DNA of 61,570 nt from Candidatus Propionivibrio dominans (GTDB lineage Bacteria > Pseudomonadota > Gammaproteobacteria > Burkholderiales > Rhodocyclaceae). Both the position numbers and the translations under genes were made by a program. Every line of letters starts with the position of its first letter. The first letter of the stretch is position 1. Below, piece by piece: positions 18,308 to 27,519 of the stretch. A model generated the notes under the pieces. It was not told the DNA's origin, did no database searches, and saw only the letters and a program-made list of their open reading frames with translations. The stretch is from the NCBI GenBank assembly GCA_016709335.1, contig JADJNC010000031.1, positions 1 through 61,570 on the forward strand, given 5' to 3'.

Positions 18308-20344
18308 TCACATTTTCGGGTTCTTCGTGCCCGTAAAAATGATGCGGGCCGACTCCGTGGATCCGTCGCCGGGGAAGAAGTTGCTGTTGCCATAAAAGTA
18401 GCCTCGCGGCAGCGGGATCATCTTTCGATGCTCTCCGTTGGGCGTCATGGTGTAGAGACCGGTTTCCTTCAGATTGCTGCGGTCGACATGCACGTAAAGC
18501 AGTAGCCTGCCGTCGCTCGACCATGTCGGGAGCCAATGCATGACCCCCTTCGGGGTGAGAAGTCGCTCCGCGCCGGTGCCTAGATCCAGCACCATGACCC
18601 GCCAACTATCCCCGCCGTCGATGCGCATGAAGGCCACTTTCGAGCCATCGGGGGAAAGCTTGGGGTCGAAGTCGCCATAAAGGCCGGGGGCGCTACTGCT
18701 GCGCGTTGGGCGCGTGATCTGCCGTGCGCCGCTGCCGTCGGCGTTCATGATCCACAACGTGTCCGCGCCCTTGGCATCGGCTTTTGCCGGAAACACAATT
18801 TTGTTCGCCTCCCAATGCGGGTCGGCCACCTTCAATCCCGCCGGCGTTGGCAGACGCGTGATCTGGCGTGTCGCCAGATCGATGCGTCGGATCTCGGGAC
18901 TGCGCTGCGGGTTGTCCGTTGAAAGGAAGATGAGCGACTTGCCATCGGGGGTCCAGGCGCCATTGGCGGCAATCACACCCGGCTTGGCAGGAATGATGGT
19001 TTCGAGACCGGTTCCATCGAGGTTGACAATCATGAGTTCGGTGTAATCGTAGCCTTGACCCTCATTTGCCTTGCCGTCCACCCCACGTTTGTTATATCTA
19101 GTCAGGGTGATCCGCTTTCCATCGGGCGAGATTCTCGGATGGGTCATCTCCTGATCGTCGCTGGTGATGATAGTTTGGATGTCACTGCCATCGAGCCTCG
19201 AGGTATAGATTCCAAAATGTGCCGACGCCCTGTTTGCAATACTTGGCTTGGAGCGCGGCGCCACCGTCATTGCTGGACTTGCTGATTGCGGGGGTGCCCT
19301 GTCATCACTGATGTTCCGGAACGCAATGAAAGCGGGCTTCTGACTGCCATCGGTGCTGATGAGACCTGCCCTGTACGTGAACAAGAGAAGGACTTTGACA
19401 TCGTGCAAGGATGTCCACGCCAGCATTGAAGGATCGATTGAGGACATCAGGTGGGGAATTTCATGGATGAAAGCCACTTGATCTGCCTCGCCAGAATTTC
19501 CGTCAGACGGCCAGCCGAGCTCAACGAAGACCGGCGCCCGCCCGGAGTTGTAACCGGAGATGCGAGCGTAATAGTCGGAAGGAAGACCTCGCGGACCCTG
19601 CTTCTCGAATAGTTTGCGTGGATCAGAGCTGAAAGCGAGCAAATCAAGGTTAGGCCGGAACGCATCGATCAACTTCCGATTTGCCTCGAGGCCCCTGCTC
19701 TGCATCGCGTCCCACTGGAAAGTCACGAATACCTTGGTATTGGGCGAACTCAGCTTGATTCGCGGGTACAGCTTGCGGTACGCCTCGGCGAAGGCCGCAA
19801 ATTCAGCAGGGTCCGTCAAGGCGAGCAGGTTGACATCGGTGGCTACTGCGAGAAACGCCGGCTTCATAGCGGCGATCTCAAGCACCGCCTTGGCGAATGA
19901 CTCGGACACAGCGGGATTGGAGAATCCGGGACGATTGCCTGCCGCCTCGGCGACATCCTTTGGCGGGTCCACGGCGGCACCCTTCAATTCGTTCGCCTTG
20001 AACGGGGTCAGCTCGACCACGGAATTTAGATTCCTCTGCTCAGCAAGCCCCATCAGGGTTTGCGCTATGTTCAATCGGTTTGGGTCGCTCCAGTTGACGC
20101 GCATGACCGTAAAGCTGCCCAGCTCTGCGTTGAGCCGGAACATATCGGCGAGGTCATCCATGCTTTGATTCGGAAAGTTCTTGGGCGTTGCGACGATCCC
20201 AGTGCGCGACGAGAGTTTTGTCTCGGCAGCGTTCGCCACCGAAGCGCTGCAGAGGGCGAAAAAGGCCACGATGCCTGCGGCGAACAGCGACGACTTGAGA
20301 CCGGCGATGAGCCGACCGAGTAGCGAGCGTAACGAAGTAATCAT
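18308..20344 (-). CDS. Secreted barrel plus TolB-like beta-propeller protein
   Basis: A 678-residue exported protein. The signal peptide ends near ASVANAAE (residue ~40). Residues ~45-350 resemble a glycosidase-type TIM barrel: LAVATDVNLLALTDPAEFA, VFVTFQWDA, APVFVELGWPS with a candidate catalytic Glu, and MLAWTSLHDVKVLLLFTYRA. Residues ~385-678 hold repeated PD40/TolB blades (HPRISPDGKRITLTRYN, GAWTPDGKSLIFLST, DPKLSPDGSKVAFMR, LPTWSSDGRLLLYV). It could trim, bind or secure the extracellular polysaccharide. The activity is inferred from fold alone. It lies 20 bp after a glycosyltransferase gene and is probably in its transcript. Confidence 0.75.
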   Translation of the reverse strand: MITSLRSLLGRLIAGLKSSLFAAGIVAFFALCSASVANAAETKLSSRTGIVATPKNFPNQSMDDLADMFRLNAELGSFTVMRVNWSDPNRLNIAQTLMGLAEQRNLNSVVELTPFKANELKGAAVDPPKDVAEAAGNRPGFSNPAVSESFAKAVLEIAAMKPAFLAVATDVNLLALTDPAEFAAFAEAYRKLYPRIKLSSPNTKVFVTFQWDAMQSRGLEANRKLIDAFRPNLDLLAFSSDPRKLFEKQGPRGLPSDYYARISGYNSGRAPVFVELGWPSDGNSGEADQVAFIHEIPHLMSSIDPSMLAWTSLHDVKVLLLFTYRAGLISTDGSQKPAFIAFRNISDDRAPPQSASPAMTVAPRSKPSIANRASAHFGIYTSRLDGSDIQTIITSDDQEMTHPRISPDGKRITLTRYNKRGVDGKANEGQGYDYTELMIVNLDGTGLETIIPAKPGVIAANGAWTPDGKSLIFLSTDNPQRSPEIRRIDLATRQITRLPTPAGLKVADPHWEANKIVFPAKADAKGADTLWIMNADGSGARQITRPTRSSSAPGLYGDFDPKLSPDGSKVAFMRIDGGDSWRVMVLDLGTGAERLLTPKGVMHWLPTWSSDGRLLLYVHVDRSNLKETGLYTMTPNGEHRKMIPLPRGYFYGNSNFFPGDGSTESARIIFTGTKNPKM

Positions 20345-20364
20345 GTTTTTTCTCCGTAACTTTT

Positions 20365-21435
20365 TTACCCGCTGAGCTGCGACTGCGGCGAGGTTCGGTA
20401 TCGACTGCGGCCGTCATCGCACCCTTTAAGAAAAAAGTAGACAATGACGCCCCGGTACAAGTTCCCCCGCACACACGAGGCGAGCCAATGCACGCGTTCG
20501 GCAGCCGCGAACAGAGGGAGCCACAGAAGGTTTACGGTCAGCCGGTTGAACATTAGGCGGCGCAGCAGGTAGCGCGCCGCCAGTCGTGGCAGCCTCTTGT
20601 CTGCGTCCAGCAAGTAGCGATGGCGCGGTCCGCTGATTTCCCTGCCCCTGACGAGCAGCGTCGCGAGCGTGTAGGCACGATAAGTAATGTCGATTTCGGG
20701 TTGGGGCACGCGCCGCCTGAAATCGTGCCAGTTCAAGCCGCGCTGATAGCTGCGTTGCAGAGTGCCCTTCAGCGTTTCCACGTGATGGTGATATCCGAGT
20801 GCTTCACGTCCGTAGATGACCTGCAAGCCATGCTGGTGCAGACGGTAGCCCAGTTCGACGTCCTCATGCGCGGCTGCGCCGGCCCGCCCCGGTTCGTCCC
20901 TGAACATCCCGTATTCGAGCATGAAGTCACGCTTGAACGAGATATTGCAGGCCCAAAACATGTGATAAGGCATTAACTTGCCGTCGGGCAGGTCGCCCAG
21001 AGGCCAAGGTTCCCACTTGGATAGAAAAACCGAATGCGTGAGCGCCGGAGACTGCAGCACGCGGCCCAGAACCGCGACGCCCGAAGCCGCATTGCGTGTG
21101 TGACAGGTAAGATGCGCTGACAAGGCATTGGGGGCCAGAAAGATGTCATCCGCAATCAACAGAATGATCGGTGCGCGCGCCGCACGAATGCCGCAATTTT
21201 GTGTGTAACCCGGGCCATGATTGGCATGGTAGAGATACTGGAGAGCAAATCTGGATCGTATCTGCGCAGCCTCAACCGTCGCGCGGGTGTCGTCTGTCGA
21301 TCCGTCGTCTACGACGATGACCTCAAATGATTCCGGTACGATGCGCTGTGCTTCCAGATGGCGCAGCGTCTCGCGCAGCGTCTCGGCGCGATTGTAGGTT
21401 GCAACCACCACGCTGATGTTCGGAATTGCATCCAT
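20365..21435 (-). CDS. Family 2 glycosyltransferase (paralogue of 26073-27125)
   Basis: A 356-residue GT-A enzyme. The nucleotide-sugar motifs are SVVVATYNRAETLRETL and VIVVDDGSTDDTRA, with a LLIADDIFLAP acceptor loop and the catalytic AAHEDVELGYRLHQHG. CCGGAG lies upstream of the ATG at 21433-21435, 11 bases after the ligase stop; a frame extending to 21624 lacks a better start. Its sequence parallels the gene at 26073 throughout (GPGYTQN, SVFL-KW, YHHHV/YHYHV), so the two arose by duplication and may add successive residues. Confidence 0.85.
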   Translation of the reverse strand: MDAIPNISVVVATYNRAETLRETLRHLEAQRIVPESFEVIVVDDGSTDDTRATVEAAQIRSRFALQYLYHANHGPGYTQNCGIRAARAPIILLIADDIFLAPNALSAHLTCHTRNAASGVAVLGRVLQSPALTHSVFLSKWEPWPLGDLPDGKLMPYHMFWACNISFKRDFMLEYGMFRDEPGRAGAAAHEDVELGYRLHQHGLQVIYGREALGYHHHVETLKGTLQRSYQRGLNWHDFRRRVPQPEIDITYRAYTLATLLVRGREISGPRHRYLLDADKRLPRLAARYLLRRLMFNRLTVNLLWLPLFAAAERVHWLASCVRGNLYRGVIVYFFLKGCDDGRSRYRTSPQSQLSG

Positions 21436-21446
21436 GCCTGCTCCGG

Positions 21447-22937
21447 CTAATTCATGTGGGAAATGACCGGTGGTCGCGGTTTCGCCTCGCGAGCGAGCGC
21501 GACGCTGAGGGCAACGGTAAGCCAAAATTGCATGTAGACAGTAGCCTCGCGAAACAGAGGATTGGTTAAGCCGTCGAGCGTAAAGGCCAACAACCCTCCG
21601 AACGCGGCCAGAGCAAATCTGCAATCGGGTTCATGGCGCAGCCGGATCAGGCGCCACAGATTGTACAAGACCACCGTGATCAGCCCGTAGAAAGCGATGA
21701 CTCCGAACAGTCCCGTCTCGGAACCGATTAACAGAATAACATTGTGAACCGGCCCCTCAATTGCCCAGTTCATATTGTAATGTTCCAATTGCATATTATA
21801 GTTGCCCGCCCCCACCCCGAAGAGGAAGTTTTCGCGCCACATGGTCCAGGCAACAGTATATTGGTCAAACCTGCCGAGCAAAGCGTCCGAGTCTGCTTCA
21901 AACAAGCGCGCGAAAAGTTTGGCGAAAACCCACGGCGCGGTGATGAGCCCGACCGCCACAACAAAGATCGTGCTCATCAGAGCATACCGCTCGCGCCACG
22001 CGATCAGCACCAATACCGTGAAGCCGGCTGAAATTGCGAAACTCAGCCAGGCCGACCTGGAGTAGGAGGCAACCAGTCCGGCGAATCCCAGGAGCAGCAA
22101 TAAGCCGCTTCCCAGTCGCATCCGCGCCGGCAACGCGCTCTTGTACAGGAACACCAAAGCAAAGTGCATCAGCATTGACAGGTAAATGCCCAGCGCATGG
22201 GAGTCATAGGTAGTGCCGTGAGCCCGGCTGATGTCCTCGATGCCGGTCACGTCGTAAAGCTGCTCAAGCCGATCGGAGCCGGCGCCTTTGTCCCGCATCA
22301 ATCCGGGCGGCAGGATCTGCCCGTACTGCAGAATGCCGATGATGGCTTCCACAAGAATGGCAAAGGCGATGGAGGCCATGAACCAGGGCAGGTGCGTGCG
22401 TTTGAAATTGCGGGACACATAAAAATAGATCATGGCATGCTTGAGCAGATGCCCAAGCGAAAAAATGCCCAATGGCTGTTCTGCAGCGCCCCACAGGGAA
22501 ACGGCGCTTGACACGACCAGCACCGCCACCGGGGCGTCGATCTTCTCCAGGCGCGGCATCGGTTCCTCTCGCAAGACGAATATCCTGAACGCCCAGGCGA
22601 AGTACAGCCCGACAATGAGGAATTCGAATAGGCCCAGGCTCAGCGCACCGGATAACGGGGCGGCAGTCTTAATAAAATCCGAGTAATCGTCGAGGAACAG
22701 CCACTTGGCGAACCCCGCCAGCGGAACGCAGAATAGCAGCACAATCAACAGGAAATTGGAAAACCGCCCGGCGAACACCATGGAGATCGAAACCAGTGCG
22801 ATTCCCACAATGGCGATGACGAACCAGCGGCCTTCGAGGTCCCAAACGGGGTAAGGGCACAGGGCGAACATCGCACCGAGCACCCCGGTCAATAAGTATC
22901 TGGGGAATGCGCGGCCGCTGTTGTCAACGCCTTTCAC
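21447..22937 (-). CDS. O-antigen ligase / Wzy-type polymerase
   Basis: A 496-residue integral membrane protein with about 12 predicted segments and a large periplasmic loop (LPPGLMRDKGAGSDRLEQLY to SRAHGTTYDSHA). It shows the Wzy_C features SYSRSAWLSFAISAGF and the later FGVGAGNYNMQLEHYNMN, EGPVHNVILLIGSETG. In this locus, with Wzx, Wza and Wzz partners, polymerisation of lipid-linked repeats is more likely than LPS ligation, though the two cannot be separated by sequence. The start overlaps the epimerase stop by four bases. Confidence 0.82.
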   Translation of the reverse strand: MKGVDNSGRAFPRYLLTGVLGAMFALCPYPVWDLEGRWFVIAIVGIALVSISMVFAGRFSNFLLIVLLFCVPLAGFAKWLFLDDYSDFIKTAAPLSGALSLGLFEFLIVGLYFAWAFRIFVLREEPMPRLEKIDAPVAVLVVSSAVSLWGAAEQPLGIFSLGHLLKHAMIYFYVSRNFKRTHLPWFMASIAFAILVEAIIGILQYGQILPPGLMRDKGAGSDRLEQLYDVTGIEDISRAHGTTYDSHALGIYLSMLMHFALVFLYKSALPARMRLGSGLLLLLGFAGLVASYSRSAWLSFAISAGFTVLVLIAWRERYALMSTIFVVAVGLITAPWVFAKLFARLFEADSDALLGRFDQYTVAWTMWRENFLFGVGAGNYNMQLEHYNMNWAIEGPVHNVILLIGSETGLFGVIAFYGLITVVLYNLWRLIRLRHEPDCRFALAAFGGLLAFTLDGLTNPLFREATVYMQFWLTVALSVALAREAKPRPPVISHMN

Positions 22938-23950
22938 GGACGCCTGTTGCCTGATCCGCTGGATGCCGGGATAGGCGAACGATCACGCTCGGGTGGCTCC
23001 TCCACCTGCTTCCCGCGATTTCCCGTGCCTTTCCTGTAGAACTCGATCACTTCGCCTATCTTCTCCGGCAGGGCCGCGGCGGGGCGATATCCCAGGGCCG
23101 CGGAAATAGAGCGAATGTCCGCAATGGAATTGCGGAGTTCTCCCGGGTGAGCATCGGCGTGGCAGGGCTGGCATTGCGGATCAATCCTGCGGCACAACAG
23201 CGACGCGATATCATTCACCGATGTCGCCTTGCCGGTGCCGACATTGAAGATTCCCCTTGCAAGCGGGGACTTCATCGACAACAGATTGGCCGCGATGATG
23301 TCACTGACGTGAACGAAGTCCCGTCTCTGCTCACCGTCACCGAAAACGCGGGGGCTTTGCCCCTGCAGAAGCTGGCGAATGAATATTGTGATAACGCCGA
23401 CGTATGGAGTATACGTCTGGCCGGGACCATAGGTATTGAAATAGCGCAGAATGTGGCAGCCGATCCCCATTTCAGACGTTAGCTGCATGCAGTATTTCTC
23501 CGCCGCAAGCTTGGCTATGCCGTAAGGTGAAATCGGTTCCGTCGTGTAGTCCTCAGCAATCGGATTCGGTGAAGCACTATCCGCATACACCGCCATGGAG
23601 GACGCAAATACAAACTTTCTTACGTCGCTTTTCGAGCAGCACTTCAGCAAATTCAAGGTTCCCATGAAGTTGGTGTCAGCGTCCTCGTAGAACTCCTTGA
23701 CGGAAGCTCGGATGCTGACGCGCGCCGCTTCGTGGAATACGATGCCGGCACCCAGAATAGCTCGGCGAACGTCCTCCTGCGAGCGCACGTCGCCTTGAAT
23801 GAAACTGGCACCGACCGGAATGTTCTCTTCCTTCCCCATCGAAAGGTCGACGAGTATCGTAACTGCGTGACCTTCCGCCAGCAGTGCACGCGCCAAATGT
23901 GAACCGATGAAGCCAGCGCCTCCGGTTACGAGAACTTTGTCATTCATCAT
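22934..23950 (-). CDS. NAD-dependent nucleotide-sugar epimerase/dehydratase
   Basis: A 338-residue extended short-chain dehydrogenase. The NAD site is VLVTGGAGFIGSHL (Gly10-Gly16), followed by FASSMAVYAD (catalytic Ser) and SPYGIAKLAAEK with Tyr143 and Lys147. FGDGEQRRDFVHVSD and FNVGTGKATSV are the substrate-side motifs of UDP-hexose 4-epimerase-like enzymes. It should make a sugar nucleotide for the cluster. I start it at ATGATG (23950) at the canonical Rossmann start; a frame extending to 24025 would add residues with no homology. It overlaps the nucleotidylyltransferase by 11 bases. Confidence 0.85.
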   Translation of the reverse strand: MMNDKVLVTGGAGFIGSHLARALLAEGHAVTILVDLSMGKEENIPVGASFIQGDVRSQEDVRRAILGAGIVFHEAARVSIRASVKEFYEDADTNFMGTLNLLKCCSKSDVRKFVFASSMAVYADSASPNPIAEDYTTEPISPYGIAKLAAEKYCMQLTSEMGIGCHILRYFNTYGPGQTYTPYVGVITIFIRQLLQGQSPRVFGDGEQRRDFVHVSDIIAANLLSMKSPLARGIFNVGTGKATSVNDIASLLCRRIDPQCQPCHADAHPGELRNSIADIRSISAALGYRPAAALPEKIGEVIEFYRKGTGNRGKQVEEPPERDRSPIPASSGSGNRRP

Positions 23951-24908
23951 AATGGCTGCCGGTTCGGGTAAATGTCCGACAGTCGATTTGGGTTTCCGGC
24001 GTGACAATGAACCGGTCAAAATCACTTTTCGACGTAACTATCGTATTGGGGAATATGACGCTGTTGCTGACAGCAATGGGTTGTTGAATGCTGGATCGGT
24101 CTCCGACTACGACGTTGTGCAGCTTTGCGCCAGGATGAATCTGCGCCTCACTGCCGACAATTTTCTCCAGGCCGAGTTGTTGCAACTGGAAAAGATTGCA
24201 GGTCAGTACATCCGCCGGCGACGTCAGATTCACGTCCCACTTAACGACGTCAGCGGTAAATACCGGCAGACCGTCATCAACCATGATCTGGATCGTGTCC
24301 GTGATTTCGTACTCATCACGCATGGCTGTCCTGGGTGTGCGCCTGACTGCGTCAAAAACCGGAAGATCGAAGAGATAGAGCCCGCAACCCTTGATGTTGG
24401 AGGCAACATGGCGCGGCTTCTCGATTACACGACGTACCCGGCCTGTGTCATCCTGAAGGACCGTGAAGTTGCGTCGGATCGCCTCGGGATCCGTTTCGTG
24501 CTTAACAGCAAGAACGGCGCTGGCATGTAAATCATCCATCATCTTGATCATGACTGCCAGGTTATCCGCCTTGAAAAAGATGTCTCCTAAGACGAGAAAA
24601 ATCGGAGATGATATGTAGGATTCCAATTGCCCCAGTGCGGATGCAATGCCGAGGATCTTGGTTTGTTCGACGTATCGGAGCTTGACGCCAAGGGACTTGC
24701 CATTGCCGAGCGCTTGGGCCAGCTCATGTCCAAGATGGCCAATAACGATAAAGATTTCGCTAATTCCCAGGTCACGAAAGATTTCGATGGAATATTGGAT
24801 TAAGGGGATGTTGCAGATCGGCAACGCCGGTTTGGGATAATAGTTGCTGAAAGGGTGCATCCGGGTACCTTTCCCGGCCGCCAGGATTACCGCAGCTATT
24901 TTTTCCAT
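23940..24908 (-). CDS. Sugar-1-phosphate nucleotidylyltransferase
   Basis: A 322-residue enzyme activating a sugar phosphate with NTP. The nucleotide-binding signature is AAVILAAGKGTRMHPF (residues 5-20), followed by KPALPICNIPLIQY, LVLGDIFFKAD (metal-binding Asp) and VIEKPRHV. The C-terminal ~80 residues (HPGAKLHNVVVGDRSSI, NSVIFPNTIVTSKS) look like a short left-handed beta-helix, as in RmlA/GlmU-like proteins. The start at ATG 24906-24908 gives the canonical N-terminus. It is the first gene of a coupled group with the epimerase, ligase and glycosyltransferase. The 188-bp divergent gap to 25097 should carry the promoters for both directions. Confidence 0.85.
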   Translation of the reverse strand: MEKIAAVILAAGKGTRMHPFSNYYPKPALPICNIPLIQYSIEIFRDLGISEIFIVIGHLGHELAQALGNGKSLGVKLRYVEQTKILGIASALGQLESYISSPIFLVLGDIFFKADNLAVMIKMMDDLHASAVLAVKHETDPEAIRRNFTVLQDDTGRVRRVIEKPRHVASNIKGCGLYLFDLPVFDAVRRTPRTAMRDEYEITDTIQIMVDDGLPVFTADVVKWDVNLTSPADVLTCNLFQLQQLGLEKIVGSEAQIHPGAKLHNVVVGDRSSIQQPIAVSNSVIFPNTIVTSKSDFDRFIVTPETQIDCRTFTRTGSHYDE

Positions 24909-25096
24909 GACTGTAACCGTGCCGGGTTGCCGTCTCCCGATACCATGAGGTTTCGAAGCGCAGCGTTTCGGCAAAGAGAGATGTTGTCAGATCGATATGC
25001 TAAGATTACCATAAGGGTCATTATATCACTCTTCGAGATGCCTTGATCGCAATCGAGCGCCGTGCCCTCGGGAGATTCGAAGTTTAAGGAATTTTC

Positions 25097-26020
25097 ATGA
25101 ACTCCTCAGCAAGCACAAATCTGACTATATTGATAGTTACCTGGAATTCCTGGGGTGATTTGAAGCGTTGTCTGGAGTCCATTCGTAAAGTTGGTGCGGA
25201 GGAACACGAAGTTCTGGTTTTCGATAATGGCTCGATCGACGGCACAGTTGACAAACTACGACAGCAGTTTCCGGATATCCGGCTGGAACAGAGCCCCACA
25301 AATCTTGGGTTGCCTCCTGCTGTCAACCGCGGGCTGCGTGCCGCGCGCGGCGACTACGTCATGCTGCTGGACGTCGATACTGAAGTAAAGGCGGGCACGG
25401 TCAGCCGCCTTCTGGATTTTATGCGCCAGCGGCCTGACATTTCTCTTGTCGCACCCAGAATTTACACCCCGGAAGGCGCAATCGAACCGAGCGCGCGCAA
25501 CTTGCCATCCGCGATGAACGGGCTCTTTGGGAGACAATCGTTTTTGACGCGTTTGTTTCCGAACAATCCTTATTCACGTCGCTATCTTGCCACCGAGCAT
25601 ATAAGCCGTAAGGATCCGTTTCAGGTGTCGCAGGTATCGGCTGCCTGCATGTTCATGCGGCGTTCGCTGATAGACGAGGTGGGCCCTTGGGATGAAGGAT
25701 ATCGGTGCTACTGGGTGGACTCCGATTGGTGTGCACAACTCAAGCGCGCGGGCAAGGCCATTTACTGCGTTCCAGATGTGGGCATCGTGCATCATGAAAA
25801 CAATCGAGCAGGTAAGAAAAAGAGCGTATGGCGAATCTGTCATTTTCACATTGGCGCATATCGCCTCTATCGCAAGCATTACACGCGAGGGGTGCTCGAT
25901 CCCCGCGCATTGTTTGCTGCCTTGGCACTGTTTATCCGAACGGGGGTGATGCTCGTGCTCAACGAGTTCAAAAGCAGCACGGAGACCCGCATGCCAGCCG
26001 AGGGCAGGCGGCCCGTCTGA
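25097..26020 (+). CDS. Family 2 glycosyltransferase
   Basis: A 307-residue GT-A enzyme of the rhamnosyltransferase-like group: LTILIVTWNSWGDLKRCLES, VFDNGSIDGT, NLGLPPAVNRGLRAARGDY, metal motif LLDVDTEV and the WVDSDWCAQLKRAG acceptor region. It is the only rightward gene between 16.4 and 31.7 kb and faces the leftward gene at 26073, leaving a 52-bp convergent gap. Its promoter must lie in the 188 bp shared with the nucleotidylyltransferase. Confidence 0.83.
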   Translation: MNSSASTNLTILIVTWNSWGDLKRCLESIRKVGAEEHEVLVFDNGSIDGTVDKLRQQFPDIRLEQSPTNLGLPPAVNRGLRAARGDYVMLLDVDTEVKAGTVSRLLDFMRQRPDISLVAPRIYTPEGAIEPSARNLPSAMNGLFGRQSFLTRLFPNNPYSRRYLATEHISRKDPFQVSQVSAACMFMRRSLIDEVGPWDEGYRCYWVDSDWCAQLKRAGKAIYCVPDVGIVHHENNRAGKKKSVWRICHFHIGAYRLYRKHYTRGVLDPRALFAALALFIRTGVMLVLNEFKSSTETRMPAEGRRPV

Positions 26021-26072
26021 TCCGCAGGTTTATTCCTCAGTGTCACGGTACAGGGGGCGAACTGATTCGTTG

Positions 26073-27125
26073 CTAGTCTCCGTAGATACGACGTCCGTCG
26101 CCGACGCCGCGCAGAAAATGGTAGTACAGAAACGCACGATACATCTTAGGCTTAACCAGCGCGGCCAGTTGCGGACATCGCTCTGCAAGATCGAATAGCG
26201 GACGCCAGAACCACCTCGCCGTCAGGCGGTTCAGCGTAATCATTCGCCCGACATGCCGGACTAGGTGCCAGGCGAGGCTTCGTTCCGCGCCACGAAACGA
26301 ATTCGGGCCACGCAGCACGCGAATGTACTCACGAACAGTATGGAAGTTCAGCACATGAAAATACACTGTGAGTTCCGGATTTGGCGTGTAACGGCGAAAT
26401 TCGCCGTAATTGAGCCCTCGCTCATGCCATCGGGTGATCGCCTGATCGAGGGTCACGACGTGATAGTGGTAAGCCAGCGCTGCTTTCGAATATAGCAGGC
26501 GCATGCCCCGCTGGTGCAGGCGGCAACCGAGTTCAAGATCCTCCATGCAGGACGGACCGCCACGGCCTCTGTGTTCGAGATACATGCCGTTGCGCATCAT
26601 AAAATCACGCTTGACGGAAACGTTCATGCCGAAGAACCTATAGGGAGGTAGTTCCGCGAGTTCTTCAAGCTCATAGAATCGAAATGGGTCCCACTTGCGC
26701 AGGAACACGCTTTGGTACAGATCGGGAGATTGCACCACTTTGCCCAACACTGCTACCGGGGGCTCCGGATGCGCTTGGTGATGTTCGAGATGAATGCGCA
26801 ACGCCTGCGGGGCCATAAAGATGTCGTCTGCCAGCAACAGCACGAACGGCGCCCGCGCGCACTCAATGCCCCGGTTCTGAGTATATCCTGGCCCTCGGTT
26901 TTCGTGGCGCCGGTATGTAAGCGTGAAAGGAACAGTCGGCGCAATCTCTGCGACGACGGACCCGGTGTCATCGGGTGAACCGTCATCCACGACGACCACT
27001 TCGAAATTCTGCGGGGGCAGGTCCTGCTTTGCCAGGTGATCGAGGGTCCGCCGCAGCGTATGGGCGCGATTATAGGTCGATAGAACGACGCTAATCAGCG
27101 GAACATGTTCTGTGGCGACATTCAT
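26073..27125 (-). CDS. Family 2 glycosyltransferase (paralogue of 20365-21435)
   Basis: A 350-residue GT-A enzyme with SVVLSTYNRAHTLRRTLDHL, VVVVDDGSPDDTGSV, RGPGYTQNRGIE, LLLADDIFMAP and the catalytic CMEDLELGCRLHQRG. Length, motif order and C-terminal basic region match the gene at 20365. The 223 bp between it and the small membrane-protein gene upstream contains only a weak frame (27122-27352) that I do not accept, so this gene may still share the rmlD-wza-wzz transcript. Confidence 0.84.
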   Translation of the reverse strand: MNVATEHVPLISVVLSTYNRAHTLRRTLDHLAKQDLPPQNFEVVVVDDGSPDDTGSVVAEIAPTVPFTLTYRRHENRGPGYTQNRGIECARAPFVLLLADDIFMAPQALRIHLEHHQAHPEPPVAVLGKVVQSPDLYQSVFLRKWDPFRFYELEELAELPPYRFFGMNVSVKRDFMMRNGMYLEHRGRGGPSCMEDLELGCRLHQRGMRLLYSKAALAYHYHVVTLDQAITRWHERGLNYGEFRRYTPNPELTVYFHVLNFHTVREYIRVLRGPNSFRGAERSLAWHLVRHVGRMITLNRLTARWFWRPLFDLAERCPQLAALVKPKMYRAFLYYHFLRGVGDGRRIYGD

Positions 27126-27348
27126 TGATCTTCCCCGCGACTATCGCCCGGGCCGTCCATCCGGCGCGTTCCTGCTTTCCCGTTCGGAGTAGCGCCAGCG
27201 CGCATTTCGCCGTGCAGATTCCGATTGATCGCAGTGCGCAGAAGTGATGAATTCAAGGTAAGGGGAAAACACATGCTTATGCAGCATTGGGTCTGACTGG
27301 AAATTCTGAGGCGACGAACTGTCGAGGCTTTGGCGGGCATGACGCTTT

Positions 27349-27519
27349 TCAATAGCCGATCGTACGCAGGAGGAAGTAGGCGACCAGGGCAGCCAGGCTG
27401 CCGAACAATGCGACGATAGAGTAGCGCACCAGCGTAGGCAGGCGCCGCCTCCGGTCACGATACTCGCGCGGAGCTGCCGGCGGCGGAATTTGTGGCTTAT
27501 CGTTTCGCTGCTCAGTCAC
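27349..27519 (-). CDS. Small single-pass membrane protein linked to Wzz
   Basis: A 56-residue protein starting at GTG 27519, whose first bases overlap the wzz stop (AAGTGACTGA), which argues for translational coupling. It has a Pro-rich cytosolic start, a block of basic residues (REYRDRRRRLP) and one membrane helix (VRYSIVALFGSLAALVAYFL). Its PPPAAPREY motif mirrors PPPADPREY at the N-terminus of the adjacent Wzz. That suggests a shared binding partner or a role in assembling the Wzz complex. No family is recognised. Confidence 0.6.
   Translation of the reverse strand: MTEQRNDKPQIPPPAAPREYRDRRRRLPTLVRYSIVALFGSLAALVAYFLLRTIGY

Noticed and set aside
27122..27352. Leftward 76-codon frame in the gap between two polysaccharide genes
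   Set aside because: No ribosome site, no membrane or domain pattern, low-complexity composition.
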